64,000 nt of DNA from JABWBH01 sp964526695. GTDB lineage: Bacteria; Planctomycetota; Phycisphaerae; UBA1845. Shown one piece after another: positions 40,859-49,384 of the stretch. The notes beneath the pieces were generated by a model, which made no database searches, was not told the origin of the DNA, and saw only the letters and a program-made list of their open reading frames with translations. The stretch is from contig CAZGJA010000035.1 in assembly GCA_964526695.1 (NCBI GenBank), positions 1 through 64,000 on the forward strand, read 5' to 3'. Positions within the stretch are counted from its first letter, which is position 1, and every line of letters begins with the position of its first letter. The translations under genes were made by a program, and so were the position numbers.

Positions 40859-41344
40859 TCAGGTGAGGTCGTAATAGACGAGGCGGTCCGTAGTCGTGTC
40901 GAGCAGCGCGATGCTCGGCGGCGAGGCGCGGTGAAGCGCGCCGGGGTTGATGATGCGGCACTTTCCCAGGCGCTCGTCGCGTTTCGTGTGCGTGTGTCCG
41001 TGGCAGACGTAGTCAAACGGCGGCGCGGCGCCGAGGCGCTCAAACGCCGGCTCATGCCCGTGCATCACCGCGAAGCGCCTGCCATCCAGCTCGAACGTCA
41101 GCGGCGATTCGCGGGGCAGCGGCAGCCCCAGGGAGCGGATCAGCGCGCGCAGCGCCGGCGTGGGGTCGTCGCAGTTGCCCCACACAAAACGCACCTCGCG
41201 CCCCGCCAGTTCCTCGAACACCGGCTCGTCGCCGACGTCGCCGCAGTGGATGAGCGTCCGCGCGCCTTGCGCGTCGAACCAGGCCAGCGCGCGCTCCACG
41301 CGCGTGACGTTGCCGTGGCTGTCCGAAAGAATCCCGACAAGCAT
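40859..41344 (-). CDS. YfcE-like metallophosphoesterase
   Basis: The 161-residue calcineurin-like phosphoesterase has the expected metal ligands: GILSDSHGN (DxH), IHCGDVGDE (GDxxD-like), FVWGNCDD (GNCD), FAVMHGHE (GH) and YVCHGHTHTKRDE (GHTH), ending with IINPGALHRAS. It would hydrolyse phosphodiesters such as bis-pNPP or cyclic nucleotides, as described for YfcE. ATG 41344 overlaps the TGA of a small upstream frame (TGATG) and has AAAGAAG as a ribosome site within that frame. It may therefore be translationally coupled to the small frame. Confidence 0.93.
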   Translation of the reverse strand: MLVGILSDSHGNVTRVERALAWFDAQGARTLIHCGDVGDEPVFEELAGREVRFVWGNCDDPTPALRALIRSLGLPLPRESPLTFELDGRRFAVMHGHEPAFERLGAAPPFDYVCHGHTHTKRDERLGKCRIINPGALHRASPPSIALLDTTTDRLVYYDLT

Positions 41345-41514
41345 CACTTCTTTCCCTGTAGTGCAACGTCAACGCAGAATGGAGCGCGCATCGCTTTCCC
41401 ATCATCCTTCAAGCGATCTTCACAGAGCTTGACTGTCTGGACAACGGGTATTTCCCTGAGAAGGTTGCAAATCGGGTATGAAGCGACCCTTGTCGTCCTG
41501 TTGAATGGGGTCAT
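41344..41514 (-). CDS. 56-codon frame coupled to the phosphoesterase
   Basis: This minus-strand frame starts at ATG 41514 and ends with TGA overlapping the phosphoesterase ATG (TGATG). The product begins MTPFNRTTRVASYPICNL and ends FCVDVALQGKK. It uses more A/T-ending codons than its neighbours, so it could be a recent arrival, a leader peptide, or chance. No family is recognised. A GAGGA lies about 11 bases before the start. The overlap with the downstream start is the main argument for it being real. Confidence 0.4.
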   Translation of the reverse strand: MTPFNRTTRVASYPICNLLREIPVVQTVKLCEDRLKDDGKAMRAPFCVDVALQGKK

Positions 41515-41528
41515 CAAGGATGCCGTCC

Positions 41529-41600
41529 TCGCTTGCGCTACGGGTTCGGATGGCCGGCTTGGACACCCTTTCAGAACCCGAAGCGCCAGCGAGGGTGCCA
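41529..41600. repeat. GCTTGCGCTACGGGTTCGG inverted repeat with GCCAGCGAGGGT tandem
   Basis: CTCGCTTGCGCTACGGGTTC is mirrored by TTCAGAACCCGAAGCGCCAGCGAGG. It is followed by four units of GTGCCAGCGAGG-type sequence (about 41590-41635). It belongs to the family also seen at 8004-8066. Confidence 0.65.
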
Positions 41601-41779
41601 GCGAGGGTGCCAGCGAAGGTGCAAGCGAGGGTGCCTGCCGTCGGGAGTGCCCGGAAAAAAAGGGCACACCCGTCGGCGCCTGAAACGACGGTCGCGGTTT
41701 GCCCGTGACCGATATTCAGAGTAGAATAGCCTGTCGGCGGTGCGTACGCCGCCCATCCCGTTGCGGGAGTTCGCAGGTC

Positions 41780-43108
41780 ATGAACGATTGGCTCGATGCC
41801 GAACAGCGCGTCGAACGGGCGCAGCAGCTCACGGAGGCGCACCGCTGGGAGGATGCGCTGGCGGAGCTGGACGCCGCCATCGAGATCAACCCAAACAACG
41901 CTCCCTGGCACGCCCACCGCGGGTTTCTCCTGCAGCAGATGGACCGCAGCGAAGACGCCGCGGACGCTTTCCAGCGCAGCCTCGACCTGGAGCCGACGGA
42001 GCAGGAAGTGCTCCTCGCGCTGGGCACGACGCAGATGGGGCTGGAGCGGTTCCCGCAGGCGCTGAAGACGTTTGAGCAGCTCGCCGCCGCGGACCGCGAC
42101 TGCGAAGAGGCTTACTGCCACCGCATCGCCATCTACGCCGAACTGGGGCGGCACGAGCAGGCCGAGGAAATGTTCTACCTCGCGCAGCAGCTCGGCGACC
42201 AGTGCCCGAACTGCTTCTTCCACATCGGCTGCTCGCTGGCGATGCGCGGCAAATACGACCATGCGGTGCGCTGCTGGACGCGCGTGCTGCAGATCGAGCC
42301 GGACTACCCGGGCGTGCACACGCGGATCGCTCGCGCCTACCGGGCGCAGTCGCGGCACGACGCGGCGCGCGAGGAATACCTCGAAGAAATCCGCTCGGAT
42401 CCGGGCGACACCGACCTGCTGATCGAATTCGCCGAAGCCGAGTACGAAGCGGGCCACGTGGACGAAGCCGTCGCCAAGCTCAATCAAGTTCTGGAGCTGG
42501 ATCCGGAAGAAACCAAGGCCTACGTGCTGCTGGGCGGCATCTACTTCGAGACGGAGCGCTACAGCCAGGCCGTTCGCTGCTTCCACCGGGCGCTGAGCTT
42601 GGACGACAAGTTCCCCGGTCTGCACGGGCACATCGGTCGCACGCTGTATCATCTCGGCAAGCACAAGTCCGCCGCCAAGCACCTGCGGATGGCGCTGAAG
42701 GAGCAGTCCAAGGACAAATCAACCCTGGCCTGCCTGGCGAGCTGCCAGTTCTCGCTCGAGCAATTCGAGCAGGCCGCGACGACCTATCAGCGGCTGCTCG
42801 CCATCGACAACAATCTCGTGCCCGTTCACCTGAACCTGGCGATCTGCCAGTACCGGCTCGGCCGGCACGAGGCCGGGTTGGGGCATTGCCTTCAGGCGAT
42901 CGACCTGGACAAGTCCGCCGCGGCTGCCCGCCGTTTCGCAGCGCTGGGCTACATGCAGCTTGGCCGGTGGCGCGAGGCGCGGAAGATGCTCCGCGCCGCC
43001 ATCAGCGCAGATCCTGCGGACGCCACCCTGCGTAGGCTCTCCCGGCGCATGTGGCTCTACCGCATTCGCTCCCTGCTGAGCCGCGCGCTGCACCGCGTCA
43101 CAAAGTAG
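41780..43108 (+). CDS. TPR-repeat protein
   Basis: The 442-residue protein is almost entirely tetratricopeptide repeats. Clear examples are AHRWEDALAELDAAIEINPNNA, AADAFQRSLDLEPTEQEVLLALG, DHAVRCWTRVLQIEPDYPG, AVAKLNQVLELDPEETKAYVLLGGIYFE and SQAVRCFHRALSLDDKFPG, each about 34 residues. Such arrays are protein-binding scaffolds. No signal peptide or membrane segment is visible, and the last 20 residues are basic (RRMWLYRIRSLLSRALHRV). ATG 41780 follows GGGAGTTCGCAGG. No enzyme domain is seen. It may be a chaperone or assembly factor, but this cannot be specified. Confidence 0.9.
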   Translation: MNDWLDAEQRVERAQQLTEAHRWEDALAELDAAIEINPNNAPWHAHRGFLLQQMDRSEDAADAFQRSLDLEPTEQEVLLALGTTQMGLERFPQALKTFEQLAAADRDCEEAYCHRIAIYAELGRHEQAEEMFYLAQQLGDQCPNCFFHIGCSLAMRGKYDHAVRCWTRVLQIEPDYPGVHTRIARAYRAQSRHDAAREEYLEEIRSDPGDTDLLIEFAEAEYEAGHVDEAVAKLNQVLELDPEETKAYVLLGGIYFETERYSQAVRCFHRALSLDDKFPGLHGHIGRTLYHLGKHKSAAKHLRMALKEQSKDKSTLACLASCQFSLEQFEQAATTYQRLLAIDNNLVPVHLNLAICQYRLGRHEAGLGHCLQAIDLDKSAAAARRFAALGYMQLGRWREARKMLRAAISADPADATLRRLSRRMWLYRIRSLLSRALHRVTK

Positions 43109-43388
43109 AGGTTTACGTAGTAAAGCCTCAAAGCGATCGACGCGGTTCGGTTCATCCCCTGCTGGTATCCGGCAAGTTCCCGACGGACCATCTGCCCTTC
43201 GGCGCGAGGCATCACCTTCCGCATCCCGGACATCTGTATTCATGTACCATTAGCCGGGGGGAATGGGGCTTGGCGTTACGCGGCGAGTGCCGCCCGCCGT
43301 GGGTTGCGAACTGTGTGTGAGAGTGCGAAGCTCCTCTGCTTCGACGGATCGAACATCGAAAGTCACTAAAGGAACGAGTTCAACTGCC
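43109..43388. other. short non-coding stretch upstream of the exported protein gene
   Basis: No convincing gene. The frame of the downstream gene stays open back to 43263 but lacks a start signal. AAAGGAACG about 14 bases before 43389 is the probable ribosome site. Confidence 0.5.
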
Positions 43389-44609
43389 ATGTTGCATCGA
43401 ATGCCGCATCGTGTTTGGCGCGGGGTCTGGGTTGCGGTCGTGATGACCGCGGTTGCGGGGTGGGCGCAGGCGCAGTCCGGTTCGGGCGCGCCGCCCGCGC
43501 CGAAACCGGCCACGCCCGCGAAAAGCCCTGAAGACGTGATGATGGGACTGGACCGGATTCTGGACCAGATCGCCAAGAATCTGACGCTGCGCTACAACCT
43601 CAATGAGCGTCAGGCGGACACGACCCGCGAGATGCTGCACACGCGCGTCAAGAAGTTCCTGGAGGACCATCACCGGGAAGCGTGGCCAGCGCTGCGCGAG
43701 CTGATGCACTACCAGATGAACGCGGAGACGCCGCCGGCCGATGCCGCCAAGCGCCTCGCCGAGGCCGCGCTCCCGCTCTACGAGGAGGCGAAGAAGGCCA
43801 TTCGCGAAGGCAACGACGCGTGGCGGCAGCAGCTCAGCGACGAGCAGCGCAAGATGCACGACTTCGACCTGAAGGAGATGGAGAAGCAGTTCAAAGAGGT
43901 CGAGGGCAACCTGAACCACTGGAAGGAAGGCCAGCCCGGCAGCGGCAGCCTCTTCCCCTCGCCGCCGGCCAAGCCGGACCCGAATCAACCGCGCACCCCG
44001 CCCAAGCCGCCGGTGGACAAGGTCGGACCGGCCGTCGAAGGGATGCCGAAGGACGCGTTCACGGCCTACGTGGATGAGTTCATCAAGACGTGCCAGCTAG
44101 ACGCGGGGCAGACGACGACGGCGAAGGACATCCTTCGCGAGACGCTCGTCAAAGTTGAGAATTACAACCAGCAGCACAAGGCCGAGTTCGCCAAGCTGGC
44201 GGAGGATCTCCGCAAGGCCATGATCGAAGGGGATACGAAGAAGCAAGAGGCGCTGGACAAGGCGCAGAAGACGCTGGATGAGCCGATCCAGGGCTTCTTC
44301 GACGAGATGGTGACGCGGCTGGTCGGCACGCTCCGCGCAGAGCAGAAGGAAATCTTTAACCGCACGATGGCTTCACACAACCCCGTCGCGCCGGCCAAGA
44401 AGCCCGAGGGGGCGCCGAAGCCTGGCGCCGCTCCGGCGCAGCCGGATCCGAAGGCCGAGCCGGTGAAGCCCGAACCGCCCAAGTCGACGCCGCCCGCAGC
44501 TGAACCGGCGAAAACCCAGACGCCGCCGCCCGCATCCGAGGGCGACGCCAAGGCGGGCGACGAGAAGAAGGGCGACGGCAAGTCGGGAAAGAAGAAGAAG
44601 GACAAGTAA
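43389..44609 (+). CDS. exported protein with two CpxP-like helical repeats and Pro/Lys-rich tail
   Basis: The 406-residue protein has a cleavable-looking signal (VWVAVVMTAVAGWAQAQ). Two helical segments of similar layout follow: residues 50-170 (LTLRYNLNERQADTTREMLHTRV...LSDEQRKMHDFDLKEMEKQF) and residues 215-325 (FIKTCQLDAGQTTTAKDILRETLVKV...LRAEQKEIFNRTM). Each has an Lxx.Q helix near the start and an LxxEQ helix near the end, as in CpxP/Spy proteins, so they may be an internal duplication. A Pro-rich hinge and an Ala/Pro/Lys tail (PPPASEGDAKAGDEKKGDGKSGKKKK) follow. The role is probably periplasmic binding or chaperoning; it is not established. Confidence 0.85.
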   Translation: MLHRMPHRVWRGVWVAVVMTAVAGWAQAQSGSGAPPAPKPATPAKSPEDVMMGLDRILDQIAKNLTLRYNLNERQADTTREMLHTRVKKFLEDHHREAWPALRELMHYQMNAETPPADAAKRLAEAALPLYEEAKKAIREGNDAWRQQLSDEQRKMHDFDLKEMEKQFKEVEGNLNHWKEGQPGSGSLFPSPPAKPDPNQPRTPPKPPVDKVGPAVEGMPKDAFTAYVDEFIKTCQLDAGQTTTAKDILRETLVKVENYNQQHKAEFAKLAEDLRKAMIEGDTKKQEALDKAQKTLDEPIQGFFDEMVTRLVGTLRAEQKEIFNRTMASHNPVAPAKKPEGAPKPGAAPAQPDPKAEPVKPEPPKSTPPAAEPAKTQTPPPASEGDAKAGDEKKGDGKSGKKKKDK

Positions 44610-44620
44610 CGGCTGTCTCC

Positions 44621-44659
44621 AACCCCCCTCCCTCCCAGGGAGGGGTCGGGGGAGGGTTC
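44621..44659. repeat. CCCTCCC...GGGAGGG hairpin
   Basis: CCCCCCTCCCTCCCAGGGAGGGGTCGGGGGAGGG. It lies 12 bases after the stop of the exported protein gene and may help end its transcript. Same family as 4449-4482. Confidence 0.6.
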
Positions 44660-44840
44660 GATTCCGCGACGATTCGTCGCGTCGGTCCCTCGCATCCGCC
44701 CACGGGATCTGCTTGGGTCCAGGGTCGGCCTAGGGAACGAACCAACGCGCTGGTTTTTTCGCGCCCCTCAACGGCGCCGTCTTCGGCAGGGTCAGGTTGA
44801 GGCGTCGGGCGGGCTATCAGCCAGTGGCGGAAGGCGACCC

Positions 44841-44945
44841 TCGTCATTCCCGCACAGGCGGGAATCCAGCTTGCAGCTTGGGAGGAGGCAAAACCCCTGC
44901 GTTTTGACGCGACGGACTGGACCCCCGCCTGCGCGGGGGTGACGG
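44841..44945. repeat. GTCATTCCCGCxCAGGCGGGAATCCAG hairpin pair
   Basis: CGTCATTCCCGC-ACAG-GCGGGAATCCAG is followed 55 bases later by GACCCCCGCC-TGC-GCGGGGGTGACGG. The arms GTCATTCCC and GGGGTGAC also pair across the unit. Same family as 12546-12632 and 53231-53307. The rest of the 44610-45028 gap holds no gene. Confidence 0.75.
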
Positions 44946-45028
44946 TCGCAACGCCCAGTCATGAGTTCTATCACGGGCTGCTATGCCCGCCTTGCGCTTT
45001 CCCTCGGCGAACAGCGAACGTGTTGCCC

Positions 45029-46633
45029 TCAAACCGGGGCCGGTTCGCGCGACACGCGGTCGGCGCGAAGTTGCTTGATGCGCGCCGCCGTCAGTTGCCC
45101 GATTACCACGACGAGTTGAGCGCCCCACAGGTGCACGACCGGTCGAATCGGCGCGGCGAAACGCCTGTCGAATCCGGGCGCAAAGGCGCATGGCAGCACC
45201 TGCAGCAGCACCAGTGCGAGGGTGATGGCCCACATCCCGCGACGCGCACCGGCGAGCGCAACCAGCGCGCCAAGCAGGCACACCCAGACCCAGTTCTCGA
45301 ACACCGTGTCCCCCGGCAGCGGCGGACACGGGTCAGCGCGCAGGATGAAACGGTCGTACGCGTCCGCCACTTCGCTTCGCAGCAGACTGATCCACGACGC
45401 CTGCCGGAGCGGGTCCGGCATCCACTCGCCGCTGGCTTCGGTCAGCCGCCGCTGCACGTCTTGCGCGAACGCCGCCGTCGAAGGCCAGTCTTCAGCGCCG
45501 CCGGCTGCTCCTAGGCGCAACGACTCCGCTTCCGGGCGGTAGCGGTGGATCTCATCAGGTACGAGCAGCAGGTAGGCGGCCTGTCGCGGCGTGTCGGCGA
45601 GAATATCCCAGACGTGGAGGCGGAAGATCGGCGCGACCGCCAGGCCAAGTTGATTCGACGCCTCGGCCAGCGTGCATCCGTGGACGCGCTGGAGGCAGAT
45701 GACGGCGTGCTCTTCCATGCGCGTGTCGAACGGCGGCGCGTTCGGGTCCGTCGCGTTGACCTCAGCCACGCACCTTCGGATGTCCTCCATGGCGTCATTC
45801 GCCGGGCTTGTCCAGCCGCCGCGCGTCACGACGCGATGATAGAGCGTACGCCCGGCGAAGTTGCCCGCGCCGGCGGCGCCGTGTTCGACGGCCGTGATGA
45901 GAGACCAGCCGCCCGTCAGCAGCAGAAACGGACCGACGGACGCCATGGCCGCGCTGATGCGAACGAACCATCGGCCGCAAGAGGGCAGCACCGCGGAACC
46001 GGCCTTGCCGTCCTTGCGCATGAGCAAGGCCAGCACGGGCACGAGCGCCAGCGGCATGGCGGCCGGACGTATCAGCGCCGCGCATCCCAATCCCGCCGAA
46101 CCCAGCGCGATCCATTGCGGACCGCCCGCCTCAACAAATCTGCAGATGCAGTACAGCGAAGCGAGCAAAGCGAAGGTGTACGGCGCCTCGGTGAGCACCG
46201 TGCCCGCATACCCAGTCAGCGTCCATGAGCAGCCCGTCAGCAGCCCGCAGGCCCACGCGGTCACGCGCGATTGCGAGAGCCGCCACGCCAGCGCGGTCAT
46301 GAGCAGCGCACAGCCAACAACCGTGGCGTGTTGCATCAACAGCACGATCGTCGAGCTGCCGGCGCCTCCTACCGCCGCTGCCGCCGCCAGCAACATCGGG
46401 TAGCCCGGTGTTCGCGCGACGAACCAGGGGTGCTCAAACCCGCCGCCCTTGCCGAGATGTTCCCCCAGTGCCAGATACGCCACGCTGTCCGGCTGCACCC
46501 ACAGCCCGACGTCCAGCATGGCCGCGAGTTGCCACAGAACAGAGGGAAGGACGACGACGAGCGTCGTGGTCCACATGGGCAGGTTCCGCCGTGTGCCGGC
46601 GTAGAGATCGGAATGTGGATTGGGTTGCCGCAT
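45029..46633 (-). CDS. polytopic membrane glycosyltransferase-like protein
   Basis: The 534-residue protein has about ten hydrophobic helices. The first loop after the initial helix reads WVQPDSVAYLALGEHLGKGGGFEHPWFVARTPGYPMLL, where the D followed by RTPGYP resembles the conserved region of ArnT/PMT-type transferases. The helix GYAGTVLTEAPYTFALLASLYCI and loop WSLITAVEHGAAGAGNFAGRTLYHR follow. It would move a sugar from a polyprenyl carrier to an acceptor outside the membrane. The last third is a soluble loop and three helices. It stands alone on the minus strand, downstream of the Ala/Lys-tailed gene by about 120 bases. Confidence 0.85.
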   Translation of the reverse strand: MRQPNPHSDLYAGTRRNLPMWTTTLVVVLPSVLWQLAAMLDVGLWVQPDSVAYLALGEHLGKGGGFEHPWFVARTPGYPMLLAAAAAVGGAGSSTIVLLMQHATVVGCALLMTALAWRLSQSRVTAWACGLLTGCSWTLTGYAGTVLTEAPYTFALLASLYCICRFVEAGGPQWIALGSAGLGCAALIRPAAMPLALVPVLALLMRKDGKAGSAVLPSCGRWFVRISAAMASVGPFLLLTGGWSLITAVEHGAAGAGNFAGRTLYHRVVTRGGWTSPANDAMEDIRRCVAEVNATDPNAPPFDTRMEEHAVICLQRVHGCTLAEASNQLGLAVAPIFRLHVWDILADTPRQAAYLLLVPDEIHRYRPEAESLRLGAAGGAEDWPSTAAFAQDVQRRLTEASGEWMPDPLRQASWISLLRSEVADAYDRFILRADPCPPLPGDTVFENWVWVCLLGALVALAGARRGMWAITLALVLLQVLPCAFAPGFDRRFAAPIRPVVHLWGAQLVVVIGQLTAARIKQLRADRVSREPAPV

Positions 46634-46750
46634 GTGGTCGATCGGCCGCGCGAACGAGCCTCATGGGTTATCGGAATGCAGCAAGGAGCGGTACATGAGG
46701 GGCGCAAGATCGGCTCGCGGTAGCCAACCGTCGAAGGGGACGACAGCGGA

Positions 46751-47446
46751 TCAGCCCTTCTTTGGCGGTTTCTTTTTCTGGGCCGCCTTGTCCGCGGGCT
46801 TGGCGGGTTTTGCGGCCTTTTTCGGCGCGGGCGGCACCGCGGCTTTCTTCGCGGGTTTGGGCGCCGGCTTCGCGGCCTTGTCGGGCTTCGTGTCCTTGGC
46901 TGGCCTGGTTTCCTTGCCCGCCTTGGTTTCCTTGGCCGGTTTGATTTCCTTCTCCGACTTCGATTCCGGCTTGGGCTTGGCGGCTTCCTTCGCGGGCGGC
47001 TCCTTCGCCTCCGGGGGGCGGTGACCGTGCGGACCGTGCGGACCATGCATCTCGGGAGGCTTTGGCGGCGGAGGCGCGATCGGGTGGATCTGCAGATCCT
47101 TGTAGTAGCCCTCCGCGGTGAGCCGCTCAAACTGGGCATCGACCTCGTCGCGCTCGACGGCCTTGAAGAGTGTGAGCATCATCCCGTCCGACCGGCCCAC
47201 CAGCTTCCACGCGAAGGGAATGACCTCCTTCACGCCGATGGACTTGCGACCCGGCGCCTTGGGCGGACCTTCCACGATGACCTCGGGAACATCCGGTTCC
47301 AGCTCCGCCTCCACCTCCACCTCCGGTTCCAGGGCTTCCGGCTCGATGATCTCGGCGACTTCCAGCTCGGCGACGACTTCGACCGGCTCTTCCAGCTCCA
47401 AGTCCTCCTCGCCGCCCTTCTGCTTTTTCTTCTTCGTCAGGCTCAC
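46751..47446 (-). CDS. acidic protein with histone-H1-like Ala/Lys/Pro tail
   Basis: The 231-residue protein begins MSLTKKKKQKG and has a strongly acidic segment (VVAELEVAEIIEPEALEPEVEVEAELEP). A short globular-looking core follows (GVKEVIPFAWKLVGRSDGMMLTLFKAVERDEVDAQFERLTAEGYYKDLQIH). After a His/Pro patch (MHGPHGPHGHRP), the last 90 residues are an Ala/Lys/Pro-rich tail with PAKETK- and KPAKKA-type repeats, like histone H1 or HctB tails. The tail would bind nucleic acid or other polyanions. I do not recognise the core. The gene is alone; the MazG-like gene is divergent upstream. Confidence 0.85.
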   Translation of the reverse strand: MSLTKKKKQKGGEEDLELEEPVEVVAELEVAEIIEPEALEPEVEVEAELEPDVPEVIVEGPPKAPGRKSIGVKEVIPFAWKLVGRSDGMMLTLFKAVERDEVDAQFERLTAEGYYKDLQIHPIAPPPPKPPEMHGPHGPHGHRPPEAKEPPAKEAAKPKPESKSEKEIKPAKETKAGKETRPAKDTKPDKAAKPAPKPAKKAAVPPAPKKAAKPAKPADKAAQKKKPPKKG

Positions 47447-47669
47447 GCCGGGCTATTTACCAGAAAGCGCACAGCGTGACAACGGGCTGGCGTCCGTCGA
47501 GGATGCGGGCACGACCCTCCCGGGAGGCGGGACGGCTTGCTCGGCGGCTTGGTCAGGCCCAGCGCCGCCAGGCCGGACGCGAGGGATGAAACGACCCGGC
47601 AGGTCACCCGAAACGCCGAACCGAAGGCGGTGAGCGGGCGCAGCGCAGTCGAGGAAGGGGCCTGATGCC

Positions 47670-47963
47670 ATGACGCTTGATGATTTTCAGTCGCTGATCG
47701 AACGCATGTACAGCCACAAGGACCGGGCGCGCGGCTCGCCGATCACGTTCATGTGGCTGTGCGAGGAGTTCGGCGAGCTTGCTACCGCCCTGCGCGAGGG
47801 CACGCCTGAGGAAAAAAGCGGCGAGTTCGCCGACGTGCTCGCCTGGCTGGCGACGCTCGCCAACATCAACGACGTCAACCTCACGCAGGCGCTGACCGCC
47901 AAGTACGGTTCGGGCTGCCCGGGCTGCTCCCAATGGGTCTGCGCCTGCGACTCGAAGAAATGA
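47670..47963 (+). CDS. MazG-like nucleotide pyrophosphohydrolase with Cys-rich C-terminus
   Basis: This 97-residue protein has the MazG metal-binding pattern: an EExxE block in MWLCEEFGELATALREG, then ExxD in KSGEFADVLAWLATLANI. Single-domain MazG proteins hydrolyse (d)NTPs to monophosphates, protecting against altered nucleotides. The C-terminal part has four Cys in CPGCSQWVCAC, a possible metal site not present in the classical family. ATG 47670 is preceded by GAAGGGG. It lies divergent from the Ala/Lys-tail gene, with an inverted repeat 30 bases downstream. Confidence 0.88.
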   Translation: MTLDDFQSLIERMYSHKDRARGSPITFMWLCEEFGELATALREGTPEEKSGEFADVLAWLATLANINDVNLTQALTAKYGSGCPGCSQWVCACDSKK

Positions 47964-47990
47964 CGACGTGTGCTGCGCGCACACCGCCTT

Positions 47991-48105
47991 TCAGAGCCGC
48001 GCCCGTCAGGAAGCGGTCTGCAGATCATGGGGGGAGATACCGGAATCTGGCGACGCGCGCCGGTCGTCGTCGGGACCATGTCGCTCCCTTACGGTCGCGG
48101 CTCTG
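47991..48105. repeat. inverted repeat of the GAGCCGCG family
   Basis: Left arm TCAGAGCCGCGCCCGTCAGGAAGCGG (47991-48016) and right arm TCGCTCCCTTACGGTCGCGGCTCTGA (48080-48105) flank a 63-base centre. It lies between the convergent MazG-like and LptG-like genes. Confidence 0.75.
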
Positions 48106-48131
48106 ACGGACTGTGTCGCCTCAAACTCAAA

Positions 48132-49238
48132 TCACGTCTTCACCCGGTCCATCAACACCACGGCCGTCGGACCAAAGAGGATGATCGGCAGCCACGCGGG
48201 CAGCGCGGAATTGGACTGCGGCAGGATGCTCTGGCTTGTGAACGTGGCGACGAAGCACAAGCCCGTGACGGCCATGCACCATGTGGCGTCGCGCGCGATG
48301 TTGATCGGCGACCGATCGAGGAAGAAAGGAAGCCCCAGCAGGAGCATCACCAGGTTGATGATCGGCGTGGCGATGCGCACGTGGCGCGTCTGCTGAACCT
48401 GGGCGAGGTTGGGCGGATGCGAATCCTCCAGATCTTTGAGTTGCGACAGGCTGAGGTATTTGATCCACTGCTCAGATTGTCGCAATTGGATTGCCGCCGG
48501 ATCCAGACTGGTGTCGATGTGTGTCTTGACGTTGGTGATCTTCTTCGTTTGAGGCCCGATTTTCACGGCGGAGTCGCTCGAGCGCGTCAATTCCTTTCCG
48601 CGCGACAGCGCCCAGCGGCCGCCGTCGGGATGCCCGGGGACGCTTTCCCAGCGGGCGGAGTCGGCCTCGACGATCTTCCACAGGGAGCCTTCCGCGTCGC
48701 GCGTGACGGTGACGGGTCGACGCAGCTCGCCCGTCGATGGCTGGAATTCCGCGGCGGAGACGAGCGCGCCCGATTGGTCGCGCATCAGCGCCACCGCGTA
48801 ACCCCTTCCCGTGCCGACCTCGTCATGGCGCCGCGCCAGCCGATGGGCCACCTGCGGGATCAGCCATTCCGTGTCCACGATCAGCAGGCCCGTTGTGACC
48901 ACTCCAAACAAAATGATCGGCGCGGCCACGCGATACAAAGAAACGCCGGACGCCAATACCGCGGTCAATTCATTGAAATGCCGCATCCACACCAGCGTGA
49001 GCACGCAGGCAAAGAGCGCGATCACGCCGGAGAGCTGGGAAAAATACAAGAGCAGGTTGGGCGCATAGTAATCCACAATATTCGTCAGCAGCACCACTGT
49101 GCCGGGCCGCAGTTCCGTAAACTCGTCCAGATTGACGAACAAGTCCATGATGACGTACAGCCCGATCATGACGGCCAGCGCCACGACGTAGTTGAAGATC
49201 AGGGACTTCAGGATGTAACGGTCAAGAATGGACATCAT
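48132..49238 (-). CDS. LptG/LptF-type permease (LPS export), YjgP/YjgQ family
   Basis: The 368-residue protein has the topology of LptF/LptG: helices near the N-terminus (LDRYILKSLIFNYVVALAVMIGLYVIMDLFVN), a large periplasmic beta-jellyroll segment, and three C-terminal helices (IATPIINLVMLLLGLPFFL, AVTGLCFVATFTSQSIL, LPAWLPIILFGPTAVVL). Two such proteins with LptB lift LPS from the inner membrane to the LptC-A-D bridge. ATG 49238 and 49235 are adjacent; a much longer upstream frame is open only through repeat DNA. The companion gene (49511-51136) is just upstream on the same strand, separated by a repeat element. Confidence 0.9.
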   Translation of the reverse strand: MMSILDRYILKSLIFNYVVALAVMIGLYVIMDLFVNLDEFTELRPGTVVLLTNIVDYYAPNLLLYFSQLSGVIALFACVLTLVWMRHFNELTAVLASGVSLYRVAAPIILFGVVTTGLLIVDTEWLIPQVAHRLARRHDEVGTGRGYAVALMRDQSGALVSAAEFQPSTGELRRPVTVTRDAEGSLWKIVEADSARWESVPGHPDGGRWALSRGKELTRSSDSAVKIGPQTKKITNVKTHIDTSLDPAAIQLRQSEQWIKYLSLSQLKDLEDSHPPNLAQVQQTRHVRIATPIINLVMLLLGLPFFLDRSPINIARDATWCMAVTGLCFVATFTSQSILPQSNSALPAWLPIILFGPTAVVLMDRVKT

Positions 49239-49244
49239 AAGAAA

Positions 49245-49341
49245 ATGGCGAATGGCGAATGGCGAAAGCGAAATGCAGCACGCCGAAGGCGCAATGCTGA
49301 ATGCCGAATGCCGAATGCCGAATGTTGAATGTTGAATGCTC
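49245..49341. repeat. GGCGAATGGCGAATGCCGAATG tandem repeat
   Basis: Direct 7-12 bp repeats of AATGGCG/AATGCCG/AATGTTG run from the LptG start region through 49341. A similar short array is at 24479-24510 in reverse (ATTCGCCATTCGGC). No coding capacity. Confidence 0.7.
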
Positions 49342-49384
49342 AAATACCATACACGGATTACTCGCTGCGGTTTCGCGCTGTTCC

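Noticed and set aside
46369..47139. 256-codon minus-strand frame overlapping the Ala/Lys-tail gene
   Set aside because: It is an Arg/Pro/Ser-rich shadow of the tail of the gene at 46751-47446 and of the membrane protein start.
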